Source of the DNA: Candidatus Segatella papionis | GTDB taxonomy: Bacteria > Bacteroidota > Bacteroidia > Bacteroidales > Bacteroidaceae | Assembly (NCBI GenBank): GCA_002297965.1 | Contig: DBLF01000024.1 | Span: 1-5,799 of the forward strand | Direction: 5' to 3' | DNA: 5,799 nucleotides | Shown here: positions 1 to 5,440 of the stretch, piece after piece | How positions within the stretch are numbered: the first letter of the stretch is position 1 | Layout: each line of letters opens with the position of its first letter | Notes under the pieces: generated by a model | Told to the model about the DNA's origin: nothing | The model's input: only the letters and a program-made list of their open reading frames with translations | Database searches by the model: none | Made by a program: the position numbers and the translations under genes

Positions 1-741
1 CTCGACCATGATTTCCGCTTCTATCCGGGAGTGGATATCAGCTATCGTCCTAACGACAACTGGAAGATTTATGCTTCCTGGAACAAGGCTTTGAGAATGC
101 CTACCTACACCGACCTCTATATCAGCAATGTGGTGCAGCAAGGCGACATCACCTTGAATCCAGAGAAGAACTCCACCTTCAAGATAGGAACTCGCTATCG
201 CCAAACAGGTTTCTCTGCCGTATTGAGTGGCTTCTATGCCCACGGCACAGACATGATAGACTGGGTTCAGACTTCGGAGACAGAGCAAAAGGACAGCAAG
301 TATCACGTGATGAACATCGGCAAGCTCAACAACATGGGCTACAACCTCGATGCCACCATCTACATGCAGGAGCTGATTCCGAATAGTTTCATCACTCGCA
401 TCAAGTTCGGCTATGCTTACATCTACCAAGACCACAAGACGGATGCCAACATCTTGAAGTCTCTCTATGCCCTGGAGTATCTCAAGCACAAGGCTGTGTT
501 CGGCCTCGACCATCAGATATGGAAGAAACTCTCTGCCTCTTGGAGCGTGAGATGGCAGCAGCGTATGAACGGCTATCATCCTTACACCAAGGTGGATTGC
601 AAGTTGATGTGGGACGACAAGAAATACAGCATCTACGTGAAGGCAGACAACCTCACCTGCCACAGATACTACGACCTCGCCGCCATCAAGCAACCAGGCT
701 TGTGGATCATGGCAGGGGCAAGCATCAATTTGGGTTGGTAG
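1..741 (+). CDS. TonB-dependent outer-membrane receptor, C-terminal part of the beta-barrel (5' end outside window)
   Basis: The frame is open from the first base, so 246 residues plus the stop are seen and the gene begins upstream; the in-frame GTG at 31 is an internal valine. The protein would import a large chelate (cobalamin, siderophore or haem type) across the outer membrane using TonB energy. Visible support is the barrel signature R-M-P-T-Y-T-D-L-Y at residues 32-40 of the fragment, followed by the L-N-P-E-K turn (52-56) typical of this superfamily. After it come alternating aromatic/polar strands, the Y-L-K-H-K segment common in Bacteroidetes BtuB-like receptors, and a terminal tryptophan as expected for an outer-membrane barrel recognised by the Bam machinery. 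The plug domain and TonB box are not in the window. The ligand cannot be decided; the BtuB-like assignment is from memory of the family. The 3' end overlaps the convergent metal-exporter gene by 17 bases. Confidence 0.92.
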   Translation, partial: LDHDFRFYPGVDISYRPNDNWKIYASWNKALRMPTYTDLYISNVVQQGDITLNPEKNSTFKIGTRYRQTGFSAVLSGFYAHGTDMIDWVQTSETEQKDSKYHVMNIGKLNNMGYNLDATIYMQELIPNSFITRIKFGYAYIYQDHKTDANILKSLYALEYLKHKAVFGLDHQIWKKLSASWSVRWQQRMNGYHPYTKVDCKLMWDDKKYSIYVKADNLTCHRYYDLAAIKQPGLWIMAGASINLGW

Positions 742-1711
742 GTGCTTGATATTTACCATTTACTTTAATCGGTTCGAGGTGAATGCCTACATGGGTGTTC
801 ACCCCGAACTTTTCTTTTATACGATGCTCGATATTCGTAGCGTGCTGATGAGCTTCGTAGAGCGAAGTGGAACCAGGCATACGAACGTGCATTTCGATGG
901 CAATCTTGTTGCCGATGCGGCGAGTCTGGAGATTATGCACTTCGCAAACACCTTCCTCCTCATTGGCGAGCCTGATGATTTCACCCTCCTCAGACTCTGG
1001 CAGACTGGCATCCGTCAGTTCCTTGACAGATTGCAATACCAATCCCCAAGCAGCCTTGATGATGAAGGCACTCACGATGATGGCAGCCAACGGGTCGAGC
1101 ACCGCCCACTTTTCGCCCAAGAGGATGGCACCGCCGATACCTATCATCGTTCCGATACTCGACAAGGCATCGCTACGATGGTGCCAGGCATTAGCAACCA
1201 CCGCCTCACTATGGCATTTCTTACCCACTCTCACCGTAAACTGATAAGCCCATTCCTTCAAGACGATGCTCACGATAGCGGCTATCAGGGCAACGACACC
1301 TGGCTGCTGAAGGGTCTCGCCACAAATGGCACGATAGGTCTTGTTGATACCTGTGTAGCAAATCATCACACCTACCACAAAGAGCGAAATGCCGATGATG
1401 GCAGTGGCGAGGGTCTCGTATTTGCCATGGCCATAGTCATGGTCCTTGTCCTTCGGCTTGTTGCCGAGCTTCACGAACACCAACACCACGACATCCGTGG
1501 CAAAATCGGTAAGCGAGTGGATGGCATCGGCTATCATGGCGGCAGAGTGTCCGAGGATACCTGCGGCAAACTTCATCACAAGCAGCACCACATTGATGAC
1601 GCTACCCGCCAATGTCACCTTATAAACTTCTCTCATACGATTTTTATTCTCATTCTCTTCAATTCTCTTATCCATTTTTTCATAATCCATATCGAAGTCC
1701 TTTGGCTTCAC
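725..1711 (-). CDS. Cation diffusion facilitator (CDF) family divalent metal efflux transporter, Zn/Fe-type site
   Basis: This is a complete inner-membrane metal/proton antiporter of 328 residues, close to the usual length of YiiP/FieF-like CDFs. Residues 1-28 are a charged cytosolic leader, and about six membrane segments follow between 30 and 225. The transport site is readable: D69 and D73 in H-S-L-T-D-F-A-T-D (segment 2), and H177 and D181 in W-H-H-R-S-D (segment 5). This DD-HD set is typical of zinc or ferrous-iron exporters; manganese CDFs usually have an aspartate in place of the histidine. The cytosolic C-terminal domain (about 230-313) keeps histidines at the positions used for metal sensing in YiiP (H259 in V-H-N-L, H287/H289, H311 in G-I-H-L-E-P). 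The first codon given is GTG at 1711. An ATG at 1690 (residue 8), preceded by AAAGGA, is a credible alternative and loses nothing conserved. It is divergent from the HAD phosphatase gene and convergent with the receptor gene. The exact metal is not settled. Confidence 0.95.
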   Translation of the reverse strand: MKPKDFDMDYEKMDKRIEENENKNRMREVYKVTLAGSVINVVLLVMKFAAGILGHSAAMIADAIHSLTDFATDVVVLVFVKLGNKPKDKDHDYGHGKYETLATAIIGISLFVVGVMICYTGINKTYRAICGETLQQPGVVALIAAIVSIVLKEWAYQFTVRVGKKCHSEAVVANAWHHRSDALSSIGTMIGIGGAILLGEKWAVLDPLAAIIVSAFIIKAAWGLVLQSVKELTDASLPESEEGEIIRLANEEEGVCEVHNLQTRRIGNKIAIEMHVRMPGSTSLYEAHQHATNIEHRIKEKFGVNTHVGIHLEPIKVNGKYQAPTNPN

Positions 1712-1737
1712 TAAATGTTTTTGTATAAATTGAGCCG

Positions 1738-1745
1738 CAAAGATA
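1738..1745 (-). promoter_or_regulatory. -7 box of the CDF transporter promoter
   Basis: On the minus strand the sequence reads TATCTTTG, an exact match to the Bacteroidetes -7 consensus TAnnTTTG. Transcription would start about seven bases downstream, leaving a leader of roughly 20 bases to the GTG at 1711 or about 40 to the ATG at 1690. No TTTG -33 element is present at the expected distance, so activity may be weak or assisted. Confidence 0.6.
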
Positions 1746-1754
1746 TATTATTTT

Positions 1755-1779
1755 ATCGTAAGCGAGTAAGTTTAGCGAT
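1755..1779. other. Imperfect palindrome between divergent promoters (possible operator)
   Basis: The arms read ATCGT and GCGAT (four Watson-Crick pairs plus one G-T) at the two ends of 1755-1779, with an internal direct repeat TAAG-CGAG-TAAG at 1759-1770. The element sits in the spacer between the CDF and HAD genes and covers the place where the CDF -33 element would lie, so a regulator bound here could affect the CDF promoter. The symmetry is short and could be chance; no regulator gene is adjacent. Confidence 0.2.
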
Positions 1780-1820
1780 TAAAAAAGCATAAAAGATACA
1801 TAATTCTCGATTATTAGCCG

Positions 1821-1828
1821 TACCTTTG
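1821..1828 (+). promoter_or_regulatory. -7 box of the HAD phosphatase promoter
   Basis: TACCTTTG matches TAnnTTTG exactly and lies 31 bases before the ATG at 1860, giving a predicted leader of about 25 bases without a Shine-Dalgarno sequence, as is normal for this phylum. The -33 element is not recognisable at 19-21 bases upstream. Confidence 0.65.
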
Positions 1829-1859
1829 CACCGCAAAATCAGAAACAACATCAAGCATC

Positions 1860-2546
1860 ATGAAGTATATCATATTAGATTTCGACGGAACCATCGGTGA
1901 TTCCCAAGCACTTATCGTTAGAACTTTCCAAGACACCATGCGCAAGATGGGCAAGGAGGTTAAATCGGCAGAGGCATGTGCCAATACCATCGGTATGCGT
2001 CTGAGCGAGGCTTTCGCCTTGCTTTACAACTCTTCCATAGAGGAGGGCGAGAAATGCGCACAGGTTTATCACAAGATTTTCGAGGAAAACAGGGCGAGCC
2101 TCGGCATGAAGCCTTTTCCTCATGTCATCGACACCATCAAGGAGCTCCACAAGCGTGGCTTCGTCTTGGCGGTGGCAAGCAGTCGTGGTCGTGATTCCTT
2201 GATGGGTTTCATCCATCAGATGGATTTAATTGATTGCGTCTCTTCCGTGGTGGCACAGGAAGATGTCGTTAATGTGAAACCAGAGCCCGACATGGTTTTC
2301 AAGGCTTTGATGGAAATCGCCGGCAGAAAGGTTGGCAAGGAGGATTGCCACACATTGCCCGATGACTTGAAGGCGATGCTGCCTGACACCTTAGTAATAG
2401 GCGACATGACGTTCGATGTCGATATGGCTCACAACGCTGGTGCCAAAGCTTGCGCCGTAACTTACGGCAATGGCACTCGTGAGCAGTTGGCTTCGGCAGA
2501 ATGGATTATCGATGATTTCGCTGAACTGTTGGATATTGTAGGATAA
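1860..2546 (+). CDS. HAD-superfamily phosphatase, phosphoglycolate phosphatase-like (haloacid dehalogenase subfamily I)
   Basis: This is a complete cytosolic hydrolase of 228 residues, the usual size for Gph/PpaX-like HAD enzymes, which dephosphorylate small phosphorylated metabolites through an aspartyl-phosphate intermediate. All four HAD motifs are visible. Motif I is L-D-F-D-G-T with nucleophile D7 and acid/base D9. Motif II is S107 at the end of the strand F-V-L-A-V-A-S. Motif III is K140 in V-K-P-E-P-D. Motif IV is G-D-M-T-F-D with D182 and D186, followed by A-H-N-A-G. Residues about 15-85 form the helical C1-type cap. The stretch 155-176 before motif IV is somewhat long and has no motif I recognise. 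The start is supported by the -7 box upstream and by motif I at residues 6-11, as usual. The gene appears to be transcribed alone and ends in a hairpin. Family is secure; the substrate is not, and 'phosphoglycolate phosphatase' is only the nearest label. Confidence 0.92.
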   Translation: MKYIILDFDGTIGDSQALIVRTFQDTMRKMGKEVKSAEACANTIGMRLSEAFALLYNSSIEEGEKCAQVYHKIFEENRASLGMKPFPHVIDTIKELHKRGFVLAVASSRGRDSLMGFIHQMDLIDCVSSVVAQEDVVNVKPEPDMVFKALMEIAGRKVGKEDCHTLPDDLKAMLPDTLVIGDMTFDVDMAHNAGAKACAVTYGNGTREQLASAEWIIDDFAELLDIVG

Positions 2547-2575
2547 ATAAGAAGGACCATCCCTTCTTATTTTTT
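2545..2575. terminator. Intrinsic terminator, shared by convergent genes
   Basis: An 11-bp perfect stem pairs 2545-2555 with 2562-2572 around a six-base loop and leads into a run of six T (2570-2575) on the plus strand, a good Rho-independent terminator for the HAD gene. The stem begins inside the HAD stop codon (2544-2546) and its right arm contains the stop codon of the minus-strand gene (2567-2569). For minus-strand transcripts the T-run beyond the hairpin is short and interrupted, so termination that way is plausible but weaker. Confidence 0.85.
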
Positions 2576-3070
2576 GATGTCTGCCACGACATCCCAACCT
2601 ATCCATCCGTATTGGTAAGTAACGGAGACTGTATCTCCTTCATGATATTTGTATTTTTCAAGTCTTCCAGATACATCTTCCTCCAGTCCATTGTCTGTAA
2701 AGTGCAAAACGTAATGTGTTAGCTTGGTTTTGTGTCTGCCAACACCTTCGTCTATATAAACGCCTTGTACGACAGCTTTTCGCTGTTGTACAGAAGTCGG
2801 GAAATAGAAGTTAGTAATGAAGATGGTTGCATCTAAAAAAACAGAACATAAAATCGTATTCAGCATAACATTATCATCGTTCTTGAAAAGCTTCACGAGC
2901 AAGTAAGAGACAGCAATGATGCCAAGAATTGCCCACGAATTATAGTTGACCGTTCGCATCATGCAAAACATCCCCCAAAAGAGAGCCCCCATAAGAACAC
3001 CCACAAACAAGACATATTTGAAAAACAATACAAGACATGACTCGTCTTTCGATTTCTTACGTTTTTTCAT
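2567..3070 (-). CDS. Hypothetical membrane protein with C-terminal beta domain
   Basis: I do not recognise this 167-residue protein. It starts with a very basic segment (M-K-K-R-K-K-S-K), followed by three likely membrane helices at about 12-36, 45-62 and 69-90. A soluble, strand-rich domain follows at about 97-165, containing V-V-Q-G-V-Y-I near its start and H-E-G-D-T-V-S-V-T-Y-Q-Y near its end. The pattern of helices followed by a small barrel-like domain with a G-D-x-V-x-V-x-Y strand recalls DUF3592-type membrane proteins, but this is a weak resemblance. The start is well fixed by a near-perfect Shine-Dalgarno sequence six bases upstream. It is the last gene of the four-gene minus-strand unit, 11 bases after its upstream neighbour, and its stop lies in the terminator stem shared with the HAD gene. 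A role in the envelope is all that can be inferred. Confidence 0.75.
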   Translation of the reverse strand: MKKRKKSKDESCLVLFFKYVLFVGVLMGALFWGMFCMMRTVNYNSWAILGIIAVSYLLVKLFKNDDNVMLNTILCSVFLDATIFITNFYFPTSVQQRKAVVQGVYIDEGVGRHKTKLTHYVLHFTDNGLEEDVSGRLEKYKYHEGDTVSVTYQYGWIGWDVVADIKK

Positions 3071-3074
3071 ATTA

Positions 3075-3084
3075 CACCTCCTTA
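3075..3084 (-). promoter_or_regulatory. Strong Shine-Dalgarno sequence fused to the upstream stop codon
   Basis: On the minus strand TAAGGAGGTG combines the TAA stop of the 3082-3600 gene with a GGAGG core six bases before the ATG at 3070. Other starts in the window lack such a site, so this one probably allows efficient reinitiation or coupled translation of the last gene. Confidence 0.75.
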
Positions 3085-3600
3085 TCTTGGATCCAAAAAC
3101 AATCCTTCTTTACGAACAATATCTTCCAATACATCATTACTCAACGAGCAAGAGACATTCAGATAATAGTCATATCCAAATTTGATAAATACCCCATGCT
3201 CTTTGTTGGATAATACCACATAAATATATTCCCGTAAAGCAAGACGCAGAATATCCGAAATCTTCGTGGAAGAAATCCTTTCATTTTTCTCCAACAGCGG
3301 AACAGAGCTTAATAAACGAGAATCTATCTTGCGAAATTTAGAAGCCTTGATTTGCTTGGCAATATAAGCCTTGTCTGCCTCCAAGTATTGTATTGTCACA
3401 TACTTGCAGTTTGTGGCATTCATAACAGAAAGTACGACATTTACATACCGTTGCTCGACATCCAAATACTCTTCAAGGGTAAATGGCTTACCTTCGTAAA
3501 CAGTACCGATATCACTTCTGCTTATCCATTCATCTTTTGTATATACTCCTTTCTCATTGTAATTTTCTGGACTATATTTTACTATCTCATGCCAAACCAT
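3082..3600 (-). CDS. Hypothetical soluble protein, possible immunity-type
   Basis: This 172-residue protein has no signal peptide or membrane helix and is probably cytosolic. I cannot assign it to a named family. The N-terminal third has a distinctive composition: M-V-W-H-E-I-V-K-Y-S-P at 1-11, then Y-T-K-D-E-W-I-S-R-S-D-I-G at 20-32, and F-T-L-E-E-Y-L-D-V-E at 40-49. This gives an impression of a conserved small-protein family seen in Bacteroidetes accessory regions, some next to toxin genes; that is memory-based and unverified. The middle is basic (A-K-Q-I-K-A-S-K-F-R-K, 81-91) and the C-terminal part is alternating helix and strand with several tyrosines. It follows the lipoprotein gene after 57 bases that contain no clear promoter or terminator, and precedes the membrane/beta-domain gene by 11 bases. 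No Shine-Dalgarno sequence precedes its ATG. The residue composition argues against a chance reading frame. Confidence 0.72.
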   Translation of the reverse strand: MVWHEIVKYSPENYNEKGVYTKDEWISRSDIGTVYEGKPFTLEEYLDVEQRYVNVVLSVMNATNCKYVTIQYLEADKAYIAKQIKASKFRKIDSRLLSSVPLLEKNERISSTKISDILRLALREYIYVVLSNKEHGVFIKFGYDYYLNVSCSLSNDVLEDIVRKEGLFLDPR

Positions 3601-3657
3601 ATTATTAACGATATTAATTTTTACTATTTTTTGATAAAGTGCTATTGTCTTCTATCA

Positions 3658-4191
3658 CTAATATCTGCAACTATTTATCGTCTTTTCAGAAAGGTTTACT
3701 AACAAAATCTTGTAATCTTTAGTATTACCTTTCAGAGGATTTATGACCACTTCCGATGGATTGTCAGCAAAGGCATTGGTTGTCTTTGTGTCATATTTCG
3801 TAGTTCTGTAAGCATAAAGATTCACAAAGACAAACGTTTGCCGATTCTCTTCATAACAAAGGTATTGCCTAAAATAACAAGACAACCCATTGCTACCTCT
3901 ACCAACATTCTCCCAACAGATATTCCTATACAGATATTTCTCAACAAGCAAATCCACTTCTTTCATATCGTTTTCGGTCATCTCGATGTATTTTTGCCCT
4001 TTGTACAACACACGTTTCCCATTTGCAAATTGAGCGTTCTTTTTCAAGACATGAACTTTCGAACTTTGCTCTTGGTTTTTAGCCCATGTCTTCTCCACCC
4101 TATAATTGGAGGTGGTTTGCTTGCCAGTGCAAGCAAACAATAGGATCAACAAGAATATTGCCGACAAGCTTATAAATAAAATTTGTTTCAT
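3658..4191 (-). CDS. Hypothetical lipoprotein with R-Q-Y motif domain
   Basis: The 177-residue precursor begins with a type II signal peptide: M-K-Q, a hydrophobic core at 4-19 and a lipobox L18-F-A-C21, so C21 should be lipidated after cleavage. The residues after it (T-G-K-Q) lack the acidic lipoprotein export signal described in Bacteroidetes, which hints at the periplasm-facing side rather than the cell surface. A linker follows, then M-T-E-N-D-M-K-E-V-D-L-L-V (71-83) and the segment Y106-F-R-Q-Y-L-C-Y (106-113) with strand-like V-F-V-N-L-Y-A-Y after it. I recall small Bacteroidetes lipoproteins with a similar Y-x-R-Q-Y strand, without a known function; this relation is inference. The gene follows its upstream neighbour by 3 bases, a clear sign of co-transcription and probably coupled translation. 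It carries five cysteines beyond the signal region or lipobox, counting C21, enough to allow disulphides. Confidence 0.8.
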   Translation of the reverse strand: MKQILFISLSAIFLLILLFACTGKQTTSNYRVEKTWAKNQEQSSKVHVLKKNAQFANGKRVLYKGQKYIEMTENDMKEVDLLVEKYLYRNICWENVGRGSNGLSCYFRQYLCYEENRQTFVFVNLYAYRTTKYDTKTTNAFADNPSEVVINPLKGNTKDYKILLVNLSEKTINSCRY

Positions 4192-4194
4192 ACT

Positions 4195-4533
4195 TCATTC
4201 TTCTAAAAAAGTTTTTACCAAAGCATACAAGATGCTTCCAAAACCGACAAAATATCCTTTGAGGTAATTGATGTAGTCAATGCTAAAGCTTGGAGGAAAA
4301 TCATGCCTGCTTCTATATGTCATGACCAAGAATGCAATGCCAAAAAGGAAGGCACACAATTCATCATATTGTTGACAAATCATGCAGATGATTCCAGCCA
4401 CAATACAGACAAGAGAAAAGGAACAATAAGTGCCATACAAAACCGCACCGATTGATTTTCTCTTCCTTACTGCATTGCAGAGTACTACGATTCCTGTTAC
4501 GGAAGCAAGTATGCCCCAAAGATAATACAACAT
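4195..4533 (-). CDS. Hypothetical small integral membrane protein
   Basis: This 112-residue protein is largely hydrophobic. Likely membrane segments lie at about 2-19, 29-52 and 57-72, with a fourth, more amphipathic candidate at 87-107 (G-Y-F-V-G-F-G-S-I-L-Y). A basic loop A-V-R-K-R-K (21-26) after the first helix predicts that this loop is cytosolic. There are five cysteines among residues 19-60. No catalytic motif or named family is recognised. It is the first gene of the four-gene minus-strand unit; its TGA stop is only 3 bases before the lipoprotein start, suggesting that the two products act together at the envelope. A degenerate -7 box lies about 60 bases upstream of its ATG. Confidence 0.7.
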   Translation of the reverse strand: MLYYLWGILASVTGIVVLCNAVRKRKSIGAVLYGTYCSFSLVCIVAGIICMICQQYDELCAFLFGIAFLVMTYRSRHDFPPSFSIDYINYLKGYFVGFGSILYALVKTFLEE

Positions 4534-4674
4534 TTCTCTGTTTTGTTTTTAACTCCGAATTCTGTGCATCGTCGGTTTTATCCGATTGCGGTGGCTAAGG
4601 TACAAAAAAATTATGAAGAGTATAGCATCATCAACCTATAATACAGCAAACATTCCATATGCGATTATTATTTC
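4534..4674. other. Intergenic spacer between the four-gene unit and the kinase gene
   Basis: This 141-base AT-rich stretch holds the probable promoter at 4595-4602. Within the predicted leader it also has a short inverted repeat at 4572-4584 (TCGG on one side and CCGA on the other, six-base loop). No strong terminator follows the kinase stop; only a four-base ATGA/TCAT pairing before a run of T on the minus strand is seen. Read-through from the kinase gene into the unit is therefore possible. Confidence 0.4.
4595..4602 (-). promoter_or_regulatory. Probable promoter of the four-gene unit
   Basis: The minus strand reads TACCTTAG, one mismatch from TAnnTTTG. Its context (GTACCTTAGCCACCGCAAT) closely resembles the HAD promoter context (GTACCTTTGCACCGCAAA), which supports a real start region. 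The predicted leader to the ATG at 4533 is about 55 bases. No -33 element is seen at the right distance. Confidence 0.4.
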
Positions 4675-5421
4675 TTACACACATCTTGTTCTGTAGAGAT
4701 ATTCCCAAACCTCTCTTCCCGACCTTTTCAATCTGATAATCGGGTCGATGAAGTATAGCCTACCATCTTCGTCACACAGAACATTATCACTCACATTAGA
4801 GACATCGGTTATTGCCAAGTATTCGTTCCCATAGAAATACTTATCTTCCTTTGCCAAGCCTAACTGATGGATGAGATAGTCATCTATCATTTTTTGAGTA
4901 GGAACTCTGAACATACAAGACACATTTCTTTGTTGCAAAACAATTCTGATACCTTTTTGGCCTTCAGAAATACCAACAAAATGGTATCTTGTATCGGGAA
5001 ACAGAATGTTGTGTATCAAATGTTCGTAGATTATATCTTCTGGTAAAATATGTTTCAACGGAGCCTTGGCAAAAGGCGATTTCATCTTTGTGTATGTAAC
5101 TGCATCTTTGCTCAAGAACACAATACTCTCACCGGTTGGAGTCACTCGTCTGTCACCAAACTTATCCCAATCAGTTTTTGTAATATACAAGCCATTGGCT
5201 TTTGCAATATCAATCAGCCGATTACATTCCTTTTCCTCAGCATTTCTCTTGCCTTGCCAGTAATCTCCATGTCGTTGAGAGGATACCCCAGTCTCAAACA
5301 CTCGAATATCGCTTCGGTCGCTATCTGCCTGTATTTTCTGCTCACATTCATAATGTATTGGAGCGCAGTCTGACCGCTTACCAAATATATAGTCGATAAT
5401 CTTTCTTCCATAATTTTTCAT
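4675..5421 (-). CDS. Stand-alone protein-kinase-fold protein resembling polyvalent-protein kinases
   Basis: This 248-residue protein has no signal peptide or membrane helix. The C-terminal 185 residues read as a divergent kinase domain. G97-E-S-I-V-F is a reduced glycine loop. K112 or K114 in T-Y-T-K-M-K is the likely ATP-binding lysine, and E133 in Y-E-H-L-I-H-N the possible helix-C acid, followed by L-F-P-D-T-R-Y and V-G-I. The catalytic segment is I-T-D206-V-S-N-V-S-D-N213-V-L, with D206 as base and N213 for metal. I-D226-P takes the place of the DFG aspartate, after D-E-D-G-R-L-Y-F. The spacing D206 to N213 is two residues longer than the usual D-x4-N. The arrangement fits the Kinase-PolyVal family known mainly from large phage and conjugative-element proteins; this is recalled, not searched. 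Residues 1-60 are unassigned and rich in charged residues. Its substrate is unknown. It has its own consensus promoter and precedes the four-gene unit. An alternative is a decayed or non-phosphorylating relative. Confidence 0.75.
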   Translation of the reverse strand: MKNYGRKIIDYIFGKRSDCAPIHYECEQKIQADSDRSDIRVFETGVSSQRHGDYWQGKRNAEEKECNRLIDIAKANGLYITKTDWDKFGDRRVTPTGESIVFLSKDAVTYTKMKSPFAKAPLKHILPEDIIYEHLIHNILFPDTRYHFVGISEGQKGIRIVLQQRNVSCMFRVPTQKMIDDYLIHQLGLAKEDKYFYGNEYLAITDVSNVSDNVLCDEDGRLYFIDPIIRLKRSGREVWEYLYRTRCV

Positions 5422-5440
5422 CTTTTTATTATTTTGCTTG

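Noticed and set aside
519..749. Plus-strand frame inside the receptor gene
   Set aside because: It overlaps clear beta-barrel coding sequence in another frame, and its translation has low-complexity Q/R/H content with no independent support.
746..1714. Long 322-codon plus-strand open frame opposite the CDF gene
   Set aside because: It is rich in H, D, R and T in the manner of an antisense shadow and has no motif. The minus-strand frame has complete CDF metal sites, helices and a promoter.
1875..2216. Minus-strand frame opposite the HAD gene
   Set aside because: It is opposite a gene with all four HAD motifs and has no promoter or family feature of its own.
3601..3657. Terminator or promoter between the lipoprotein and soluble-protein genes
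   Set aside because: Only a five-base TGATA/TATCA pairing with a long loop and no exact -7 box are present, so neither is supported.
3352..3702. Hydrophobic plus-strand frame over the soluble-protein gene and the 57-base spacer
   Set aside because: Its hydrophobicity comes from reading T-rich antisense sequence. The minus-strand gene has better composition and fits the operon spacing.
2567..5421. Prophage, transposon or integron carrying the AT-rich block
   Set aside because: No integrase, transposase, structural phage gene, terminal inverted repeat or duplicated target site could be found. The PolyVal-like kinase alone is not enough.
4675..5421. Aminoglycoside phosphotransferase or HipA toxin
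   Set aside because: The catalytic segment lacks the H-G-D-x4-N form of APH enzymes and there is no HipB-like partner or HipA N-terminal domain. The pattern fits the polyvalent kinase family better.
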